DNA from: Blasia pusilla
Taxonomy: Eukaryota > Marchantiophyta > Marchantiopsida > Blasiales
Assembly (NCBI GenBank): GCA_050084515.1
Contig: CM114271.1
Coordinates: 6,200,001-6,264,000, forward strand
Length of the DNA: 64,000 nt
Direction of reading: 5' to 3'
In this document: positions 58,390 through 64,000 of the stretch, piece after piece
Layout: each line of letters begins with the position of its first letter
Position numbering within the stretch: position 1 is the first letter of the stretch
Notes under the pieces: model-generated
Told to the model about the DNA's origin: nothing
The model's input: only the letters and a program-made list of their open reading frames with translations
Databases searched by the model: none
Translations under genes and position numbers: made by a program

Positions 58390-60760
58390 CAGAGGGAGAG
58401 ACGAGCTCGGGGGAATCAATGATTCAATATTCACGAGGTATGATAGGCAATTTGGAATCCTCATTGTCGTCTCCTCGGTTTTTTGGGGTTTGGGCGGGGG
58501 CGAGAGGCATGGAGAGAAACGGAGCGTGACGAGAGCTTCGTTTTGATCCTCCTGCATGGCGTGAAGTATTTTTATTTTTATTCATCTTTTAAATTTTCAT
58601 ATTAGGGTTCCAAATGTGAATATTAGGGTTTAGCTTATTGTCATTTGGAGAAATTTCTCAAAAAAAATTTTAAATGTGCTTCTCAATTTCGTTTGTAAGA
58701 TAATCTATTTTAGAAATGAACACTCTTAGCAACTCAAATGAGTTTATTTTTGGGAGGGGTTGGGACTAGAAGTCCTAGGTGATGTTGGTAGGTGAGAGTT
58801 TATGTTAGAGGGAGCATTACCGTGGACGGGAAGAGAGTGGTTTGCCAGGAGAGAATGGGGATGACAAATGTATTGACGGGGATTGTCGCACGATTTTATT
58901 GGAGGGGCCATATCCTCTTCTTGGTGAGTTAAAAATAAATACTAAAAAGAATTCGGAACCACTTAGCGGCTAAACAAATGGTCCCTCCTGGCCGACCATG
59001 GATGCTCTAGAGGCATGGGAGTGGTTGAGGTCCCACCAGGGTGGCATTATAGGTCTCTTCGAGACCCGTTTTCCCCGCCCGAGGTTGTTTCATAGGATCC
59101 CCCATGCTGTGGGACGACCTCCGCCACGCATTCCTCCTTCCCCTCGCTAGATCGCCTTGATCCTATGGATGATTTTTAATTAAAGAGAGGTTATAGCACG
59201 CCCGAGACGCCGAGGAGGTGAATTGGCATTTTCTCGGAAAGTTAGTCAAGAGAGATAGTTCGCGTTATCGCCCATGGAAAGCTCCTTTTTGACATTCCAG
59301 CTTTTGCACGTGACTTCCACTGACGACACGGCTATATGCCTTGACCCGTCCCTCTTTGCACGGGCACTTCTCGGACGTTCTCCGAGGATTGCCGGAGGTT
59401 TGTCTCCGGTATGATGGAAATTGCTTTCCGAGGACACCGCTAGCGGCTTCTCCGAGTTGTTTGAGGTTGCCTCACCTAGCTCAGGGGAGAGTGCCACCAC
59501 TCCCATTAAAGGGGCGGGCGACTTTCAGGCGTTGCCATAATAAAGGGGTGGTGGAGTTTACTCAAGACAAGGGCTCACTAAAAATTCACCGTAGGAGGTG
59601 CTTTGCGGTTGGTGAGTCGTACACAACGTGACTTTCACATCTTGAGTGCCACGCCACCCGGATGTGAGACGGTTGCCTTAGGTTTGAGGGCTTGTCTAGA
59701 TGTACATCCAGTGGGTGGTTCTCCAAGCGTGAAAAAATAAAAATATTAGTTAGGTAATTCCCAAATTTGGTGGCGCGTTGTTCTTGTGAGGCTAAAACTC
59801 ATATTGTTGGTCCCTGGAGGTTGTTGCCGTGCAGCGGTGAAGGTGGGGAAGTGCAAGGCTTGGTCTCCATTACCTCGTGATGATCTACATTTCGTCTTGA
59901 GGATAGGACTTTGTATCATGGTTGCGGCTCACCGAGGATCTTTCGTTGATGAACGGAGCCGGCATTCTCTCTTTCGAGACCTGGTTACCTCACTAGAAGT
60001 GCGGACATCTAGTCACCTTTCTTCCCTATAGATCCTTTGATAGGAAGCTAAATACCCGGCTCCTTAGAGTAAATGTGCAACTTCAACAGGTCTTCTTCAT
60101 GGGCCATAGTGGCACCCTCCTTTGCTCACCGCTCCTTATAGGTAAACATCCAGGTCGATGTGGGCTCCAATCTTCCTTGATGGAAGCCCACTTTTCAGTT
60201 TTTATGTTTTATTTGGAATATCCCCATGGAGGTTTGCTCTTTAGGGGCGCCCCTTCTACTTTTAGATCGTTATCGTATCCCCAACCATTTGGACATGTCA
60301 CTGGATCCACTTGGTGTGCATTTGGCACGCTGTCCATTGGGGTGAGAGGATAGCCACTCACGATGCAAAGGCGGGATATCATGTTCAAGATTGCTCGGAG
60401 AGTGGCTTCCATGTGCAGAGAAGAGAGAGGCACTACTCTTGCGGGATTCCCTCAAGTTCGATCTCTACATGACTTAAGACTCATGCTACAAGTGAAAGAC
60501 ACATATGACTACACGAAGGGGACACATCTTCATATAGAGAATGGGGCTGGGGGAGAACTTCGTTCACTACATTTGCCCATCATCTCCATCTATCGAATGT
60601 TTTATTTGCTAATGGGATTTGTTAATACTTCAACATTAGTAGTCAAGCTTCTAAATACTTTTTCACTCAAGTGCATCTTTCTTTTGCATATCTAGAGGAT
60701 CTGCACCTCGGTTTCCGTTTCATATGGAGAGAGAATATTCTCCATAAATTTTCAGAAGAT
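58390..60760. repeat. GC-richer block, probable unclassified mobile or repeated sequence
   Basis: Composition differs from the AT-rich surroundings. Several frames of 80-110 codons occur, none with a known domain. Parts of 59770-60680 recur in degenerate form at 61030-61380 (TTAGATCGTTATCGTAT, GACATGTCACT, AATGTGCAACT, GTTAATACTTCAACAT in the same order), which argues for a repeat rather than a gene. Confidence 0.5.
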
Positions 60761-61487
60761 TGGTAATTACCCAAAAAAAAGTTAGAAAAAAGAAGTAACA
60801 AGAAATAAACGAATGTAGTGTGAAAGCAAACACTCCGGGCATTAAAAAATAAAAATTTTTACTAGAAAGTATAGGTACCAAAGTAATTTTAAATTAAATC
60901 AAATTTGGTTTCTCATAGTCAAGAGCCCGTATATTCGCTTACCAAAAGTCCTCATCGTTGTGTACCATAAGGAGGAAGACAACTACTCACCGTGAGTTCC
61001 TCACATAAGCCTTGTATAGGTAACCTGCAATGCAATTCCTCTTGTGGCTAAAACCTTAGGTTGTTGCCATCCTTACCATCTCGTCTTGGATAAGCATGGA
61101 TCTGTTCTAAAAACTAATCTAAGCTATCAAATAAATAATTAAATGTGCAACTCAACACTTCATTTGCTCAATATTTGTAAACATTTCATATGTTTTATTT
61201 GGTTCAATTCGTAGTACTTTTAGATCGTTATCGTATTCAATTTAGACATGTCACTAAGTTCGCTCGCATACTCACAAGTGAAATTATCCCAAATCGTCGC
61301 ATCGACGCTAGGGCGAGCCCAAATGTTAATACTTCAACATTTGGTCATGTTCTAAATGTTTTATCCAAATACGTGCTCACTTCAAATACTCAATGAGAAA
61401 GATGGACGCAGATTCAAAAGCAGAAATTCACATGGGTTGTTTATCAAACTTGCATATAAAAGTAATATAAAAGTACTGGAATTTGTT
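60761..61487. repeat. Spacer with a shortened, diverged copy of 59770-60680
   Basis: 61030-61380 carries the same ordered boxes as the block to its left, AT-enriched and shorter. Confidence 0.55.
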
Positions 61488-62813
61488 TCAAGAACAAACA
61501 AAATCATGGGGAACTTGCTTTGAGCCCATGCGAGTCCGAAGACGCTCTTCCAATTTCTTATCATGAAAGACAATGAAAGAAAGAAGAGAACATGCTTACA
61601 AGGAACACTCTTTGGCACAGTACAAATGATAAGCTCCTCCAATATTCGTCCGCATGAGATACAAGCACTACTTGAATGCAGATTGGAAAACCTCACTTGC
61701 ATTGTTCTTCTATCCATTCGAGTTGGAAAAAAAAGTGACGACCGAGGTGTTGTGAACATTGCCCAATGGAATGCTATCCATCGTATGCAGATTCACATGA
61801 GAGAAAGGTGACTTCCTGATTTTGGAGAGCTTCCCTACTTGCCGCGTGCCACTCCATCAACCAGTGAGAAGTTTCACCCCACAGATAGCAAAAATCAAAA
61901 TTTCAGACACTGTAACAGGTGGGTTTGGATTGGAGCAGCCTAAACAATTGTGGCACAAAGGCTACATTGGAAACATGTAAAGAGAACCGTTCACTAACCA
62001 GCAAATACCATGACATAGGATGACGAGACTGCGCATGACACATGCATTTCATGTCTCAAATATGACTTTCACCTCAAGAGACTACTGCGATAAGGACAAA
62101 AGATTGGTCAATTCTTAGAGCTTTCTACCTTCACCGGATATGACCACCAAGGCTAGAATTGTGAGTTATACATTGGTCAGAAATCCTAAGCAGGCAGACT
62201 GTGCTTTGGCAGTTTCATCACATTCTAATTACAGACATATTCAGCCCGACTTTTTTTGGAAGATGCAAGTAGACTCCATTCAATTCCAACAGAAGTATGC
62301 TTTGGAGAAGGTCCAAGTAAAACCCATATATCACTCGACTCAAACTAACAAGAATGCCCACAATCTGTCACAAGTTCGTTGATTGCATAGTGAATGTAAG
62401 GGACTAACAAATCCACTGACCTCCAAGTCTCCAGTGATGCAAACCAACAAATCTGAGGAATGTCACATGTCTCTACAGGACAGTACCAAAACATCATACT
62501 CCTGTTGCAGAACACCTGATACATACTTTAGCCTCAATCAGTACAAACAAAAACAACTAGATCAAACGCTACTGCTCACTCAGTTAGCTTGAGTTCAAAG
62601 ATAAAGCAAGGAAAAGACCGCACCACATCAAGTGCTTAATTTCCTGACTATACGCACTGTCAAAAAGTCTGGGTAAAACGAACAAGTGGCATATACCCAA
62701 TATCAATAGAATTGGAATATTGAAAGGAGTAGCAGAGATCCACTCACCAACTTCCGAAGAGGTTGGCATGGACTCGATTTCCATATCAAGAGCAAGAGGA
62801 AGCCATGGCAAAT
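61488..62813 (-). CDS. Minus-strand gene, C-terminal exons, unidentified
   Basis: Three exon candidates on the minus strand. The last, 61488-61556, reads KLEERLRTRMGSKQVPHDF and ends in TGA after an AG acceptor. The one before, 61600-61667 (AG before, GTAAGC after, phase-compatible), reads LVSHADEYWRSLSFVLCQ and RVFL. A further candidate, 62748-62813 (AG before, GTGAGT after), reads LPWLPLALDMEIESM. The first two join in frame; the link to the third needs exons I could not place between 61668 and 62747. The peptides look like a real protein, but I do not recognise the family. The gene continues to the right. Confidence 0.5.
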
Positions 62814-63857
62814 CTGACAACAAAACTCATCACTTTCGGAAGCAGAAAAGTTGTCGGTTGTGACACCGCTCAACACCTACTTCTGTCTGATCAAATCTGG
62901 GGCCAATTCGGGGCACAGTTTGTGTGATACAATCCTTGATTCTATGAAATGCTTAGGAGGATCCCTCTGGAAGGGATCTCAACAAACTAGCCAAAGCATG
63001 CACAACTTCGCTCCATTGGCAATCAACTGCTATCCTCTAATGAGGAAAGATGAATCCTAAGCCATGAAGTAGACAGGGTTGGATGATCATCAATAACGTG
63101 ACTAGGGATCGAACCGCACTCCTCTCACCATCAAGGCAGCTCATCCAAAAATGAGTTCAAAATTGACTTGAGAACTTGTGTGGCTAGTCACTTAATTTCA
63201 TTCTGAACATTAAAGTTACCTCATACCATATATACAAATTACAGCACCAACCCGCAACTGGTAATTGATGACTTGCTACACGAAAGAAGGGTGGCACTAC
63301 ATCACAACTCTCAAGAGTTCTACAAACCCTCTCGCGCCAACTATAGATCGTTTCCATAGCCTAGCGATGGATGGATACCTGGCCTACAGAAGCCAATGTC
63401 TTACCACTGCATCCAACCATTTCACGTTTACTTCCAGCGTTGGTTACAGCAAATGGTTTCTCCTTCCGTAGGCCTCAGATGGATGCCATATTTATACAGT
63501 AGTTCCTACAAAGTGGAGTTGCTTCGGATGCAGACAGTCGATGGGGTCTACGTGTAGAACCTTTTTGAATCACAACTTCCGAATTCACCATGAGATAACA
63601 AGTCTTGCGTGAAGAAGTCTGCAAACTCCGGGAAGTAAAACAACCCAATCGTATCAAAAAACTTTCGACCCTGTCGTGTGTGACCAACGCTCAATCACTT
63701 CCATGGAGCCTGGCAGTGGAATTGGTAGGTCTACAAGAAACACGACTACACTTCCACAAGAAAACAGCTGAGCGACACCACAAAAGCTCCCGGGAAGGAT
63801 AGAGAGTCGTCTTCCGCAAGGAGGGCCTACGTTCCATCTGTAATACACTCGAGCAGT
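62814..63857 (-). other. Possible introns/exons of the minus-strand gene or 3' UTR of its neighbour
   Basis: Compositionally like gene sequence. Weak exon candidates (for example around 63560-63620, minus) have plausible borders but no similarity, so none is called. Confidence 0.3.
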
Positions 63858-64000
63858 TTATTTAGATGAACTGCTGACAATGTTCAGAAGCTTATTTCGC
63901 CCCTCGACAATTTCATCAAAAAGGTCATTCACGTGCCAATCGATCGTCTCGACACCACTCTGGAACTTTTGAGATGTTTGCTTTAAGGTGGAAACAGTTT
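63858..64000 (-). CDS. C-terminal exon of an unidentified minus-strand gene, off right edge
   Basis: Open from the window edge for 46-47 codons and ending in TAA at 63858-63860. It reads LKQTSQKFQSGVETIDWHV, then NDLFDEIVEGRNKLLNIVSS. It is helical and amphipathic. The end (LFDEIVEGRNKLLNI) is reminiscent of the C-termini of plant BYPASS1/UPF0496/DUF241-like proteins, a weak resemblance from memory. Whether it belongs to the same gene as 61488-62813 is open; the stop codon suggests a separate gene. Confidence 0.55.
   Translation of the reverse strand, partial: TVSTLKQTSQKFQSGVETIDWHVNDLFDEIVEGRNKLLNIVSSSSK

Noticed and set aside
1-64000. CRISPR arrays, bacterial operons, tRNA or rRNA genes
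   Set aside because: None seen; the regular repeats present are microsatellites and tandem duplications, and the tRNA-like 19-mers are not complete tRNAs.

Overview
The window is nuclear DNA of a land plant. It carries four recognisable host genes with plant-type homology: a TFIIIC largest-subunit homologue, ribosomal protein eS24, a P-class PPR protein and a TOM1-like VHS/GAT protein. Two further minus-strand gene ends lie at the right edge. The genes are separated by long AT-rich spacers full of microsatellites and transposon debris. Nothing fixes the species. The gene architecture and the type of retroelement make a bryophyte or another non-flowering plant my guess, as weak inference only.

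Layout. 1-3647 (-): seven coding exons of a TFIIIC B-block-binding subunit, running off the left edge. 3648-10150: its upstream region, AT-rich spacer and a degenerate satellite-like block. 10713-11959 (+): five-exon eS24 gene with a telo-box promoter. 13606-13800: an inverted copy of the satellite-like unit. 16013-31151: a nested pair of Ty3-type retroelements. 31237-32392: an old solo long repeat of the inner element's family, itself split by a LINE fragment. 33304-34870: tandem and dispersed repeats. 35354-37474 (+): intronless PPR gene. 37475-47600: intergenic, with several tandem repeats and two near-perfect palindromes. 49067-50257 (+): TOM1-like gene with an uninterrupted coding region. 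50258-61400: long gene-free region. 61488-62813 (-) and 63858-64000 (-): exons of genes I cannot name.

The most notable object is the inner element, 20677-30940, flanked by a ggtt duplication. It is a decayed Ty3-type retrotransposon in the order gag, protease, DNA cytosine-5 methyltransferase, reverse transcriptase, RNase H, DDE integrase, PHD finger. Its ends do not form ordinary LTRs. They follow the order A1 - internal - B1 - A2 - B2, which is the split-direct-repeat arrangement known from tyrosine-recombinase DIRS/Ngaro elements, although this element carries a DDE integrase. The outer, sequence-diverged element (16013-20676 plus 30945-31151) shows the same order, and the solo copy at 31237-32392 has the A-B product expected from A1 x A2 recombination. 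Both elements are full of frameshifts and stops, so this is a fossil of the system.
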